DNA from: Paenibacillus alba
GTDB taxonomy: Bacteria; Bacillota; Bacilli; Paenibacillales; NBRC-103111
DNA length: 64,000 nt
Direction of reading: 5' to 3'
Assembly: GCF_013204855.1 (NCBI RefSeq)
Contig: NZ_JABMKZ010000024.1
Span: forward strand, 59,032-123,031
Below, in pieces: positions 40,571 to 49,593 of this stretch; positions within the stretch are counted from its first letter, which is position 1; each line of letters opens with the position of its first letter. The notes under the pieces are model-generated. The model was not told where the DNA came from. It searched no databases and worked only from the letters and a program-made list of their open reading frames with translations. Made by a program: the position numbers and the translations under genes.

Positions 40571-42355
40571 CTACCCCTCCATCCGAGCCTGCTGCGGAAA
40601 GCGCAATACAATCTGCGTGCCTTGTCCCTGCTCACTGCTAATTTCAAAATCGAATCGATGACCATATATTAAACGCAGCCGTTCAAAGACATTATGAAGA
40701 CCGATCCCCGACAACGCCGGGCTGGTCGTTTCTTCGCTAAACGGATTCGGAATATCCAAATAATTACGCAACGTGGCCAGCCGTTCAGGCGACATCCCGA
40801 TCCCTGAATCCCTGACCTCCACCTGCAGCCTGCCATCTTCACAGATTCTGGAAGCAATCGTAATTTCTCCGGATTTACTTTTGAGCCCATGAATATAAGC
40901 ATTCTCAATAAGCGGTTGCAGCATGAATCGCGGTATTTCCAAAAGAAGCGTGTCAGAAGCTGCCGAGATATGCAAAACGATGCGATCCCCATGCCGAGAA
41001 TTCAGAAGCCGGACATAATGCTCATTGATCTCAATCTCCTCATGCAGCGGAATGTAAGCATTATTGCGGTTGATCGTCATACGCAAGAGCGAGGACAACG
41101 AACTGAGCAGCTCGGCATTCTCCGAATCACCCTTCATCATGATTTTCAAGCGGATAGAATTAAGTACATTAAACAAGAAATGCGGATTAATTTGCGCTTG
41201 GAGCATCGCCAGCTCGGCTTCGCGCTTTAGTTCCTGCTCATGACGATTCTCTTCGATCATATGCTCAATGCGGTCAATCATCCGGTCAAAAACATAACCA
41301 AGACGGCCAACCTCATCTCCCCCGCTAATATTGGAGCGCTCACTGAGCTGACCGGATTCAATTCGGACGACGGTTTGGACAAGCCGCGCAATCGGTTTGG
41401 TCAGGGTGCGCACCATATAGAGAAGAACGATGGCGAACAAGAGCAAAAAGAAGATCTGAATAAAGAAGTCCGTCTTACGGAATGTCTCAATCTTTTGCGC
41501 TGCCGTTTTGTAAGGACTCAGACTTACAAGCCGCCAATCCGGCGTGACTTGATTGCTAAGCAGAATATAATCTTCCCCGGCTACCTTCACGAAGGAAGAA
41601 CCATCCTCCGGAGGAAGCTGATCCTGATAAGCGAATTGCGTACCGATCTTATCTGAATCCTTATCGACGATGATGCGCCCATTTTGGTCAATGATGACCA
41701 TGGATTCATTATTTTTATATTGATCAAACAACTGCTGGAGCGTGTTCATTTCCAGTCCTACAATTACATACCCATAGGTGATATCATTTATGCGGATCGG
41801 CTTGGCGGCTGCCAGCAAATAAGGCTGACTTGTCGTACGACTGTAGTTGGGCTCAGCGCCAATCCATTTCACGTTATACCCGGAAATTTGCTCCACGGCA
41901 GGAAACCACTCTGTTTTCAGAAAATCATTTGGATTAAAGTAAAATGTCGTGTAAGAAGCCACATACTCATGGTTCGGAAGCAACAGGGTCACATTCAGAT
42001 TGCCGAACGTATCGATAACCGTGCTGATTCGATTCATGATCGTTTGCTTGTACTGTAGAATATCGCCTTGCTTCGTTTCCGCGTTCGCTCTGCCTAAATC
42101 ACGAATCGAGGGCTGCAGCTTTTCATCGAATTGAATGAAATTCATCACATAAATCATATTTTTTAATTGTCCGTTGACAATCTGATTCACAATACGCATG
42201 GATTCGATGGAGTTATCTGTCACTTGCGACTTCACCGCATCCCGTGTCAAAAGATTGGAGACATTCATGGAAACCAGAGATGGCAGAACGAGACAAATCA
42301 GAATCGTCAGCACCAATTTATTGCGAAGCGATAAAGTTCGAGTCCAATTCGGCAC
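40571..42355 (-). CDS. YesM-type sensor histidine kinase
   Basis: A 594-residue kinase of the His_kinase (LytS/YesM-like) family. Two membrane helices (about 15-37 and 291-315) flank an extracellular double-Cache-like sensor. HAMP (about 316-370) is followed by the phosphoacceptor His near residue 392 in AQINPHFLFNVLNSIR. The ATPase domain has PRFMLQPLIENAYIHG, DSGIGM and SGIGLHNVFERL. In Paenibacillus and Bacillus such kinases sit with carbohydrate ABC importers and respond to extracellular sugars. Here three ABC genes lie upstream in the same direction, separated by a terminator. Confidence 0.92.
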   Translation of the reverse strand: MPNWTRTLSLRNKLVLTILICLVLPSLVSMNVSNLLTRDAVKSQVTDNSIESMRIVNQIVNGQLKNMIYVMNFIQFDEKLQPSIRDLGRANAETKQGDILQYKQTIMNRISTVIDTFGNLNVTLLLPNHEYVASYTTFYFNPNDFLKTEWFPAVEQISGYNVKWIGAEPNYSRTTSQPYLLAAAKPIRINDITYGYVIVGLEMNTLQQLFDQYKNNESMVIIDQNGRIIVDKDSDKIGTQFAYQDQLPPEDGSSFVKVAGEDYILLSNQVTPDWRLVSLSPYKTAAQKIETFRKTDFFIQIFFLLLFAIVLLYMVRTLTKPIARLVQTVVRIESGQLSERSNISGGDEVGRLGYVFDRMIDRIEHMIEENRHEQELKREAELAMLQAQINPHFLFNVLNSIRLKIMMKGDSENAELLSSLSSLLRMTINRNNAYIPLHEEIEINEHYVRLLNSRHGDRIVLHISAASDTLLLEIPRFMLQPLIENAYIHGLKSKSGEITIASRICEDGRLQVEVRDSGIGMSPERLATLRNYLDIPNPFSEETTSPALSGIGLHNVFERLRLIYGHRFDFEISSEQGQGTQIVLRFPQQARMEG

Positions 42356-42399
42356 TGCCGCACACGCCTTCCTTTCGAATATAGCAGAATGAAAATAGG

Positions 42400-42429
42400 A
42401 AAAAGAGGAGCCTTAGGCCTCCTCTTTTC
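42400..42429 (-). terminator. Terminator between the sugar-binding protein and the kinase gene
   Basis: On the minus strand AAAAGAGGAGG(CC) pairs with CCTCCTCTTTTT, followed by further T residues. It lies 24 bases after the stop of the binding-protein gene and would reduce read-through into the kinase gene. Confidence 0.8.
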
Positions 42430-42452
42430 AGTATACCAATAATCGTTAACGA

Positions 42453-43817
42453 TTACTTGGCATTGCTTTTACGGATATCTTCTAATTTGGTTTTCGCTGT
42501 CGTAATCGTTTTCTCCAAATCTTGCTTGCCTGTCAAGAACAGCTCCACTTGCGTTAAATATTCTTTCTCTTGTTGAAGCGCGTAAGTTGGAGGTACAACC
42601 AGTTTCGTTGCTTTGTTCACTTTCAGTGTAGCCAGCAAGGAGTCTTTATCAATCATAGCCACTTGATCTGGTTTGCCGCTTTTCAAGATCGCATCTACGT
42701 TCTTGCTGATGTCGGCTTTTTTCCAACCGGAGAAGAACAGACCTTGTGTTTGGATACCTTCTGTTGTGTACCATTTTACGAAGTCATAAGCCGCTTGCTT
42801 GTTTTTGGAATTCGCAGCAACACCCATGAAGTCAGCGCCAACTTCCGTTAAACCATTCGTATCTTTGGCATCATACTTCGGATATGGAGCAAATACAGTT
42901 TTGAACTTCGCGTTCAGCGCCAGTTCGCCAACCATCCAGTTGCCTGTTGCCAACATCGCTGTTTTGCCGCCGTAGAAGACGTCGCGGTAAGCCATTTTTT
43001 GCGAAACAACTTCAAAGTAAGGAACGGATGTTTTATCTACGTTTTCCAATTTGTTGCGCAAATCAAGGGAATAACGCACTTTAGGATTGTCGATGTTTTG
43101 CGTGCCATCGGATTTCACGAGATACGGGTTATCCATATCATTGTTCAAAGCCAAGAGCGCATAGTCTTTCCAGTTGTGGAAATAGGAACCGTACGTTTTC
43201 GCAGCACCTTCGCCTTTAGTCAGCTTTTTAGCGTACTCTGCGTAATCATTCCAAGTCCAGTCCGTAGGAACAGGCAATTTCGCTTCGTCCAATTTGTCTT
43301 TGTTCAAGAGAACGAACCATTCAATCATTTTACCTGGCAGCGCATAGTATTTCCCATTTACAACCGGATCAATTTTATATTCATCTTTGACGACAATGTT
43401 ATCTTTCTTCAAATACTCATCAAGCGGTTCCAAAATGCCTGCGCCAACACGTTGAGCGAAATCGGATGCGCTGGAGTACATAACAACGTCCATTTGCTCA
43501 CCGGAAGCCGCCAACAAATCTAGTTTTTTCATACCTTCTTGTGAATCGCCTTTTTCAGACATTCCTTCATATACGACTTTCACATTCGGGTGTGTTTTAT
43601 TGTAAGCTTCAACAGTAGCATTCCAGTTTCCTTGTGCTTCGGTGTACCAAGCTTGTACTTTAATTGTAACTGGTGCTTTATTAGGAGCTGCACTTGCCGC
43701 TGCCGTAGCTGCCCCAGCACCTTTATCTGTTGCAGCTGGCGTTTCTGATTTGCCGCAGCCTGCAAGCGCTGTACTGATAGCCAAGATACCACTTAGAACT
43801 AATAAACTCTTTTTCAT
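42453..43817 (-). CDS. Sugar ABC transporter substrate-binding lipoprotein
   Basis: A 454-residue extracellular solute-binding protein (family 1). Signal peptide with lipobox LAGC at about 18-21, an Ala/Thr linker, then VTIKVQAWYTEAQGNWNATVEAYNKTHPNVKVVYEG (two-lobed fold start, about 50-85) and the mid-protein GKTAMLATGNWMVGEL. It delivers an oligosaccharide to the two permeases encoded upstream. Start ATG follows GGAGGGGATCC. It is the third gene of the run permease-permease-binding protein. The sugar cannot be named from sequence. Confidence 0.92.
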   Translation of the reverse strand: MKKSLLVLSGILAISTALAGCGKSETPAATDKGAGAATAAASAAPNKAPVTIKVQAWYTEAQGNWNATVEAYNKTHPNVKVVYEGMSEKGDSQEGMKKLDLLAASGEQMDVVMYSSASDFAQRVGAGILEPLDEYLKKDNIVVKDEYKIDPVVNGKYYALPGKMIEWFVLLNKDKLDEAKLPVPTDWTWNDYAEYAKKLTKGEGAAKTYGSYFHNWKDYALLALNNDMDNPYLVKSDGTQNIDNPKVRYSLDLRNKLENVDKTSVPYFEVVSQKMAYRDVFYGGKTAMLATGNWMVGELALNAKFKTVFAPYPKYDAKDTNGLTEVGADFMGVAANSKNKQAAYDFVKWYTTEGIQTQGLFFSGWKKADISKNVDAILKSGKPDQVAMIDKDSLLATLKVNKATKLVVPPTYALQQEKEYLTQVELFLTGKQDLEKTITTAKTKLEDIRKSNAK

Positions 43818-43847
43818 AGGATCCCCTCCAAAATGATTATCGTTTTA

Positions 43848-43861
43848 TGAAAACCTTTACA
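43848..43861. promoter_or_regulatory. Near-cre site upstream of the sugar-binding protein
   Basis: TGAAAACCTTTACA resembles the catabolite-responsive element (TGNAANCGNTNNCA) but has CC where the central CG is expected. It lies 31 bp upstream of the start codon. Confidence 0.35.
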
Positions 43862-43952
43862 TCTCGATCGTAACAAACCTGTTTCCCACAAACGAGGCAC
43901 TATTTTGACCTCTTCTGCCTATTTTTTGACATCCTGCTAAAAGAAGCGTGAA

Positions 43953-44783
43953 TCAGCCTTTAACGCCACCCATCGAAATTCCTTCGATAACTTGCTTTTG
44001 ACCGATAATGAAAATAATAAGCAAAGGAACGATAGCAGAGACGGAAGCAGCCATAATGAGAGAGTAGAAATCACCGTTCAAATCTGCAAAGGAGCGAATC
44101 CCCAGCGGGAGTGTGAATAGTTCCTTGGATCTTAAGAAGATCAGCGGATTCTGGTAATCGTTCCACGTCCAGATAAAACGTAGAATCGCATAAGTCGCAA
44201 TCGCCGGACGAACAAGCGGTGTACAGATAGAGAAGAAGATTCTAATATGTCCAGCTCCATCTATTCTAGCTGATTCAATAAACTCTTCATGAATCCCCAT
44301 ATAGAATTGGCGCAGCATGAACGTTCCTAATACACTGAAGGACCCTAATAAAATTAGGCCAAAATGACTATCGTACAGGCCGACCCAGCGAAACAACAGG
44401 AATTGTGGAACAAGAATCGCTTGGCTCGGAATCATATAGATGGCAAGTACAACAATAAAGAGCACGTGACGGCCGCGGAATTTGATTTTCGAAAACGCAT
44501 AAGCCGCCATCGAGGATAGAAGTACGGATAAAGCCGTGGTTCCAACCGTAACCTTAATGGAATTCCAATAAAATAAAGCAAATTTCGTCTCTGTCCATAC
44601 TTTGGTATAATTCTCAATTACATTCCAATGCTTAGGTATCCACTGAATCGGATAGATAAACACATCGGCTTCCGGTTTCATAGAGGCTGAAATCATCCAC
44701 AGGAAGGGTGACATGAACAATATGCCAAGTAGGCACATTAGTATAGTTAGAAGCGTTTTTTTGGCAGCTTGATACTTGCTCAT
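43953..44783 (-). CDS. Sugar ABC transporter permease (MalG-type)
   Basis: A 276-residue inner-membrane subunit with six predicted helices. The ATPase-contact (EAA) loop reads EFIESARIDGAGHIRIFFSICTPLVRPA (about 165-192, given here in part as family landmark EFIESARIDGAG). It pairs with the MalF-type permease encoded 20 bp upstream. The cytoplasmic ATPase is not in the cluster and is probably a shared MsmX-like protein. Start ATG follows TAAGGAGGAATAACGG. It ends GISMGGVKG, as is usual in this family. Confidence 0.93.
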   Translation of the reverse strand: MSKYQAAKKTLLTILMCLLGILFMSPFLWMISASMKPEADVFIYPIQWIPKHWNVIENYTKVWTETKFALFYWNSIKVTVGTTALSVLLSSMAAYAFSKIKFRGRHVLFIVVLAIYMIPSQAILVPQFLLFRWVGLYDSHFGLILLGSFSVLGTFMLRQFYMGIHEEFIESARIDGAGHIRIFFSICTPLVRPAIATYAILRFIWTWNDYQNPLIFLRSKELFTLPLGIRSFADLNGDFYSLIMAASVSAIVPLLIIFIIGQKQVIEGISMGGVKG

Positions 44784-44803
44784 CCGTTATTCCTCCTTAC
44801 TTT

Positions 44804-45748
44804 TTAATAATTAACCCATTTCCGTTGTCCGATCCATTGCAGCAAGGTAATTAACAGAACTAGAATCAACAGAACAACTGCCATCGCAGAAGCATAACCC
44901 GATTGAAGATTAACAAAAGCAGTCTCATATAATCGATAAACGACGACCGTCGTTGAATTCGCTGGCCCGCCCCCTGTTAGTACCGAAATCACGTCGAATA
45001 CTTTGAAAGTTCCAATGATGCCGGTAATAAGCAAGAAGAACGTTGTTGGCGAAAGCAATGGCACGGTGATACTGTAAAATTGTTTCCATTTTGAAGCGCC
45101 GTCAATATCAGCGGCCTCGTAGAGATCGTTCGGAATGGACTGAAGTCCAGCCATGAAAATAATCATGTTATAGCCAATTTGCACCCATACCATAAGTCCC
45201 ATGACACAGTACAAGGCAAAGTCCGGATCAGCCAGCCACTTCGGCGGGTTGTCCATCCCCCAGGACATCAGGATTTGGTTAATCGGCCCATAGGTTGGAT
45301 GAAATAATACTTGAAATACAATCGCTACAGCAACAATGCTTGAGATATACGGTATGAAAAAAACAACCTTCAATAAATCTTTAAGATGAATCTTCTTGTC
45401 AATAATGACTGCCAAAGCGACTGAAATCGCCAGCGTCACGGGTACAACAATCATTAAAATCAGATTATTTTTTAGGGATAAGAGAAATACTGAATCATGG
45501 ATAAGCTTGATAAAATTATCTAAACCGAGAAATTTCGTTTTCGAAAATCCGGCAACAAAATTCCAATCCGTAAAACTGAGAAAAAAGGAAGCTATGATTG
45601 GAAACAGTGTGAATATAACCAAGCCCAGTACCATCGGACTGACGAAAGCATAACCCATCAAGTCCTCGCGTATTTGTCGCATCGAACTTTTCCGCTTCAC
45701 TTTGACCGATGAAAGGGTGCCCGATTGTGTATGTGTTTTTGTAGCCAT
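44804..45748 (-). CDS. Sugar ABC transporter permease (MalF-type)
   Basis: About 314 residues with six predicted helices and an EAA loop (NDLYEAADIDGASKWKQF, near residues 215-232). It forms the channel with the MalG-type protein. The ATG at 45748 is preferred because GGGGTGA lies a suitable distance upstream; a GTG at 45757 has a poorer site. It is the first gene of the importer operon, so the promoter should be in 45760-45850. Confidence 0.92.
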   Translation of the reverse strand: MATKTHTQSGTLSSVKVKRKSSMRQIREDLMGYAFVSPMVLGLVIFTLFPIIASFFLSFTDWNFVAGFSKTKFLGLDNFIKLIHDSVFLLSLKNNLILMIVVPVTLAISVALAVIIDKKIHLKDLLKVVFFIPYISSIVAVAIVFQVLFHPTYGPINQILMSWGMDNPPKWLADPDFALYCVMGLMVWVQIGYNMIIFMAGLQSIPNDLYEAADIDGASKWKQFYSITVPLLSPTTFFLLITGIIGTFKVFDVISVLTGGGPANSTTVVVYRLYETAFVNLQSGYASAMAVVLLILVLLITLLQWIGQRKWVNY

Positions 45749-45851
45749 GAAATTCACCCCATGTCGTGTTTTCTCTAGTCTACCTTGGTCCGCGGGTGAT
45801 CGTAAGTCACATTATTGACTCGTTTGAGTAATATTTTAACCTTCGGAAAGC

Positions 45852-45890
45852 AAAATATCCGACAAGGTCCCTTGGACCAGCCGGATATTA
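45852..45890 (-). terminator. Terminator of dbpA
   Basis: On the minus strand AATATCCG and CGGATATT close an imperfect GGTCC-rich hairpin that ends in TTTTGC, just after the helicase stop codon. Confidence 0.75.
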
Positions 45891-45893
45891 GAG

Positions 45894-47339
45894 TTATTTA
45901 TTCGCTTCGTGTACTTTCAGCAGCTTGCCTTTAATCGTCGTATTTCGCATGATTTTGAGCACCAATGGCCCTTTGCCATTCAAAATATCCACATACGAAA
46001 CGTTGTCTTGAATCGTAATGATCCCGATATCCTCTGCCGATACGCCTTCGATTTTGGCAAGTGTGCCTACAAAGTCCACCGCTCTAATTTTCTTCTTTTT
46101 GCCTCCGTTAAAATAAAGCTTCATAATCCCTTTATTCAGCTGGTCGCTTCGATCCCGCTTGATCACTGGCGTAGCCTGCATCTTCTGATCAAAAGCGGCT
46201 TGTCCCTCTGCCACTGCTTCCGCTGTAGGGGTATCTTTGCGCGGGATTTCGAATCCTAGGTAGCCTTCGATTTCAGCTAGAAATTTATCTTCATTTGGCG
46301 TGACCAATGTGATGGCTTTGCCCGTTTTGCCAGCTCGTCCGGTTCTTCCGATGCGATGGACGTAGCTCTCTTTTTCCAGTGGAATATCGTAGTTGATGAC
46401 ATGTGTGATGTCCTCCACATCAATGCCGCGCGCAGCGACATCCGTGGCGACCAAGAAACGGAACTCTCCTCGTTTGAACGCATTCATCACAAGGAAACGG
46501 TCATCCTGCATCATGCCGCCATGGATTTTATCACACGGATAATCCATCTGATCCAGCTGGCGGAATAAGTAGTCCACATGCTCCTGTGTCCGGCAGAAAA
46601 TGATGCAATTGTCCGGATTCTCCACCACTAAGACATTCTTCAGCACATTGAATTTGTCGTTCTCGCGTACAGTCAGCAGCGTATGCTCAATCTGAACCTT
46701 GGCTGCTTCCGGCGTTTGAATCTCAATATCGATCGGATTCTTCATATATTGGTGGCATAATTTCTCGACATCCGCAGGCAGCGTTGCCGAAAACAGCATC
46801 GTCATGCGATCTATCGGCAGCTCATCAATAATCGCCCCTACCTGCTCAATGAAGCCCATCCGCAGCATTTCATCCGCCTCATCAATGACCAGATATTTCA
46901 GCCGCTCCAGATCAAGCGTTCCTTTCTGAATATGATCAAGCACACGCCCCGGTGTGCCCACGACCACGTGGCACTTCTGATGCAGCTCCAGCTTCTGCTT
47001 GGCAAAAGGCTGCTTCCCGTACAAAGCTACCGCCTTAATCCGCTTAAACCGTCCGATATTCGTAACGTCCTGCTTTACCTGGTCGGCCAGTTCTCTCGTC
47101 GGTGTCAGAATCAGCGCCTGCGGCCTGTTCTCCTCCCACTCCACCAGCTCACAAATCGGAATACCGAACGCCGCCGTCTTCCCGCTCCCCGTTCTCGACT
47201 TCACCGTAAGATCCTTCTCCTGAAGCGCAATCGGGATCACTTCGTTCTGCACATCCGTAGGCTTCTCATAGCCTAAGCTATGGAGCGCCCTGACAATATC
47301 CTCACTTAATTCATAATCCGTAAACTGCCTTGTACTCAC
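45894..47339 (-). CDS. dbpA: DEAD-box RNA helicase DbpA/YxiN
   Basis: A 481-residue ATP-dependent helicase that helps mature the large ribosomal subunit. The first RecA domain has the Q motif, SRTGSGKTAAFGIP (motif I), PTRELADQV, and VIDEADEML (motif II), then SATLP. The second has IIFCRTQEHVDYL and YVHRIGRTGRAGKTGKA. The last 75 residues form the DbpA-type RNA-binding domain (MKLYFNGGKKKKIRAVDFVG) that recognises hairpin 92 of 23S rRNA. Length matches B. subtilis YxiN. Start is GTG, placed by GGGGAG 8 bases upstream. Single gene with terminator. Confidence 0.94.
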   Translation of the reverse strand: MSTRQFTDYELSEDIVRALHSLGYEKPTDVQNEVIPIALQEKDLTVKSRTGSGKTAAFGIPICELVEWEENRPQALILTPTRELADQVKQDVTNIGRFKRIKAVALYGKQPFAKQKLELHQKCHVVVGTPGRVLDHIQKGTLDLERLKYLVIDEADEMLRMGFIEQVGAIIDELPIDRMTMLFSATLPADVEKLCHQYMKNPIDIEIQTPEAAKVQIEHTLLTVRENDKFNVLKNVLVVENPDNCIIFCRTQEHVDYLFRQLDQMDYPCDKIHGGMMQDDRFLVMNAFKRGEFRFLVATDVAARGIDVEDITHVINYDIPLEKESYVHRIGRTGRAGKTGKAITLVTPNEDKFLAEIEGYLGFEIPRKDTPTAEAVAEGQAAFDQKMQATPVIKRDRSDQLNKGIMKLYFNGGKKKKIRAVDFVGTLAKIEGVSAEDIGIITIQDNVSYVDILNGKGPLVLKIMRNTTIKGKLLKVHEANK

Positions 47340-47397
47340 TTAAAAACTCCCCTTCTGCTTGCCGTTCCTTCTATTCTACTACATGTTGGCTTGGAGG

Positions 47398-47432
47398 CAA
47401 AAAAAAGATCCCCTCCGAGGAGAAGATTGGCA
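47398..47432 (-). terminator. Terminator of the small membrane-protein genes
   Basis: On the minus strand ATCTTCTCC-TCGG-AGGGGAT, then eight U residues, about 20 bases after the stop at 47448. Confidence 0.7.
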
Positions 47433-47447
47433 TATGCTGCAACCAAA

Positions 47448-47879
47448 TCACTTAATACCCAAGCTAATAATCGAAATATCTTGGTCCTTAGGAAATTGAT
47501 CGCATTGATTCAAACTATATATAATGTTGAAATTTTCTATTTTTCTCTTCATGTTTTTGCAGGTGACACTATCTGATGCTTGTGTAGAGTAGGAGTCCCT
47601 AGAATAATCTAAAGTGAATGTAATTTCTTTTTTCGAAAGGTGCAGATCTGAGAGTACGTAACCGCCTTCAATGGTAGATTGCATGAAGAACAACCGATCA
47701 CTATGCTGTTCATTGAATCTGTGTAAGAATTTTTCCATTCGGATAGCTCTGATCACATTATAGTCGGATATTACAACTTGATTAGATAGGGATGAGTAGC
47801 TCGTCCAAGCGATAGTAAGAAGAATAAGCAGCATGGCTATGGTTATAACATTTTGTTTACTTTTAAGTATGTTTCTCAT
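47448..47879 (-). CDS. Hypothetical protein with one N-terminal membrane helix
   Basis: Not recognised. The 143-residue product has a membrane helix or uncleaved signal at about 10-28 (NVITIAMLLILLTIAWTSY), then a mixed alpha/beta exported part. The start overlaps the end of the upstream gene by 17 bp, so the two are translated together. Two cysteines (in VTCKNMK and LNQCDQF) might form a disulfide outside the cell. Confidence 0.6.
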   Translation of the reverse strand: MRNILKSKQNVITIAMLLILLTIAWTSYSSLSNQVVISDYNVIRAIRMEKFLHRFNEQHSDRLFFMQSTIEGGYVLSDLHLSKKEITFTLDYSRDSYSTQASDSVTCKNMKRKIENFNIIYSLNQCDQFPKDQDISIISLGIK

Positions 47880-48279
47880 GGGTTCCCCTATTCTTTAACC
47901 CAATTACCGCTTTCGTCCTTTTATAAAAAACTATTTCGATGTCATTTTCTAAATCAATAGCGTCCAGAAAATCATTTTTTAATCGAAAAGTCTTAATTTT
48001 ACCATGCAATAATTGGACTACGATCTTATTTTCGCTCCTTGTTGTAATCCGTCCATGTATGATCAAATAATCCTGCTTTACTAAATCCAGCGAGATGGCA
48101 ACCACCATAAAAACAAAGATCGGAATCGGGATAAGTAAGATGACTATCAACCACATAGGTCTTAATTCATACATATTGATAATTACTTGTAGAATGGAAA
48201 TAACGGTCATTATAGTAGAAAGGACCAGGAATATGGTCAGAGATTTATTTGTACGGCTTTTTTTAGCGCTACACATCAT
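47863..48279 (-). CDS. Hypothetical two-helix membrane protein
   Basis: Not recognised. The ATG at 48279 or the adjacent one at 48276 fits the GGGTGA ribosome site inside the end of the HIT gene; the frame extends to 48321 without a site. The protein (about 138 residues) has two membrane helices (SLTIFLVLSTIMTVISILQVI and PMWLIVILLIPIPIFVFMVV), then a basic beta-rich cytoplasmic part, as in bacterial PH-like membrane proteins, though that is only a resemblance. The gene overlaps both neighbours, so HIT, this gene and the next form one operon. Confidence 0.6.
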   Translation of the reverse strand: MMCSAKKSRTNKSLTIFLVLSTIMTVISILQVIINMYELRPMWLIVILLIPIPIFVFMVVAISLDLVKQDYLIIHGRITTRSENKIVVQLLHGKIKTFRLKNDFLDAIDLENDIEIVFYKRTKAVIGLKNRGTHEKHT

Positions 48280-48718
48280 TTTCACCCATAAGCTTATGCA
48301 AATACCTTTCACTGATTCCATCTATTGCTGCCTTCGTCTCTTCCAAACGGCCTCTATTGTTATTGCGATCTGCGGGCTCTACCCAAGCAAAACCATCAGC
48401 TTCATATCTAGGAAATACGTGCATATGATAATGACCTAGATCATTAAATTTCCCGCCATTTTGGAGAATTGTGATGCCATCAGGCTGATACAGTTCCTTC
48501 AGTATCTTCGATAATGCGGCAGACATCCTCATGATGGTCATTGCTGTCCGTTCATCTAATTCATCCAAATCCAAGTGATGCTCCTTGGGCAGCAGGAGAA
48601 GATGACCTTCGTTCAACGGGGCAATATCCAGAAAACAAGCGATTACTTCATCTTCATAAACCATATGGGCAGCTTCTAGTCCATTGGCTAACCTGCATCC
48701 TAAGCAATTCTTATTCAA
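48269..48718 (-). CDS. HIT family protein
   Basis: A 149-residue histidine-triad nucleotide-binding protein. The motif H96-x-H98-x-H100 (HYHMHVF) is the active site for hydrolysing nucleoside phosphoramidates or dinucleotides. GHLLLLPKEHHLDLDEL (about 38-54) is also typical. C5 and C8 near the N-terminus (NCLGC), with downstream His, may bind zinc as in other Bacillota HIT proteins. The start is TTG, placed by GGGAGGGG about 8 bases upstream. It overlaps the following small membrane-protein gene. Confidence 0.9.
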   Translation of the reverse strand: MNKNCLGCRLANGLEAAHMVYEDEVIACFLDIAPLNEGHLLLLPKEHHLDLDELDERTAMTIMRMSAALSKILKELYQPDGITILQNGGKFNDLGHYHMHVFPRYEADGFAWVEPADRNNNRGRLEETKAAIDGISERYLHKLMGENDV

Positions 48719-48762
48719 CCTATATCCCCTCCCTATTTACATGATACCTTCCGCTACTCGCC

Positions 48763-49278
48763 TTACAGCTGCCTTGCACTCCCAAATCTATGTATCCCAA
48801 AATCCTTTACCGTTGAACGCAAAATGGCATCGCGAAGTGGAAACAAATTAGGCGTAAAACGCAGCTCAATGTTCATTTCGATCAGTTTCTCGATTAGATT
48901 GGTTAAAGGTTCTCTGTGCGTTGGCCTTACTGTCTTTTGAGAAATATAATAGCCGGCTGTCTCGTCAAATACTTCAAAACTCTCGCTTGGCAGCGTGTAT
49001 CGGTAAATCACTGCATCGCGGATCGCTTGATACCAGTGAGTTTCAACGGTCATAATGATGTCTGATGAGCTTAATCCGAAGAATTTAGCCTCATCCTCAA
49101 CGCTGACCCCTTCAGCTTTTTTATAAACAATTCTCGGACAGTCTCGGGGTACAAAAAAAGTAAACTCGTGCTCCCGGTCAATCGCCCAAACAACCGGAGG
49201 CATGTCGGTTCGGTTTGCTTTTACTCTAGGTTCGAAAATGTCAATATCCGACTCTTCACTAAAATGGTAGAGATGCAT
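48763..49278 (-). CDS. DUF6886-like conserved protein
   Basis: A 171-residue cytosolic protein resembling a conserved Bacillota family (my recollection is DUF6886). It begins LYHFSEESDIDIFEPR, then VVWAIDREHEFTFFVPRDCPRI. The pattern of a His-Phe-Ser start with a later Trp-Ala-Ile-Asp recalls ADP-ribosyl-transferase-like folds, but the catalytic residues cannot be confirmed. Start ATG follows AAGGGGGAA. No link to neighbours is visible. Confidence 0.65.
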   Translation of the reverse strand: MHLYHFSEESDIDIFEPRVKANRTDMPPVVWAIDREHEFTFFVPRDCPRIVYKKAEGVSVEDEAKFFGLSSSDIIMTVETHWYQAIRDAVIYRYTLPSESFEVFDETAGYYISQKTVRPTHREPLTNLIEKLIEMNIELRFTPNLFPLRDAILRSTVKDFGIHRFGSARQL

Positions 49279-49395
49279 CGAATTCCCCCTTTTACACTTA
49301 TTCCATTATATTCCTTTCAAACTATTTAAGAAATAAGTAGCATGCAAAAAGAAGAATCGTCAAATTAAAGTGCCATTATCACAACCATTAACTAA

Positions 49396-49593
49396 TTACT
49401 TACTAGCATCGGATGTTTTGGATGTTGCTCCCCCAATTGAATCTTGTTGAATGGTGGCCGGCTCAATATAAACTTTCCATGCAGGACTTTTTGAATGTGG
49501 TGATAGATAGATTGCACCAACAAGAAAAAGCAAAATGATAACCAAGGGAACACTAACTAATGATATTTTTACATGTTTCCCCAAATAAAACAC
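49396..49593 (-). CDS. Small single-pass membrane protein, hypothetical
   Basis: Sixty-five residues with one hydrophobic helix (SLVSVPLVIILLFLVGAIYL) and a Ser/Thr-rich tail. The assigned start is GTG with the AGGGA ribosome site almost touching it, so a downstream TTG may be used. Not recognised; may be a non-functional frame. Confidence 0.4.
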   Translation of the reverse strand: MFYLGKHVKISLVSVPLVIILLFLVGAIYLSPHSKSPAWKVYIEPATIQQDSIGGATSKTSDASK

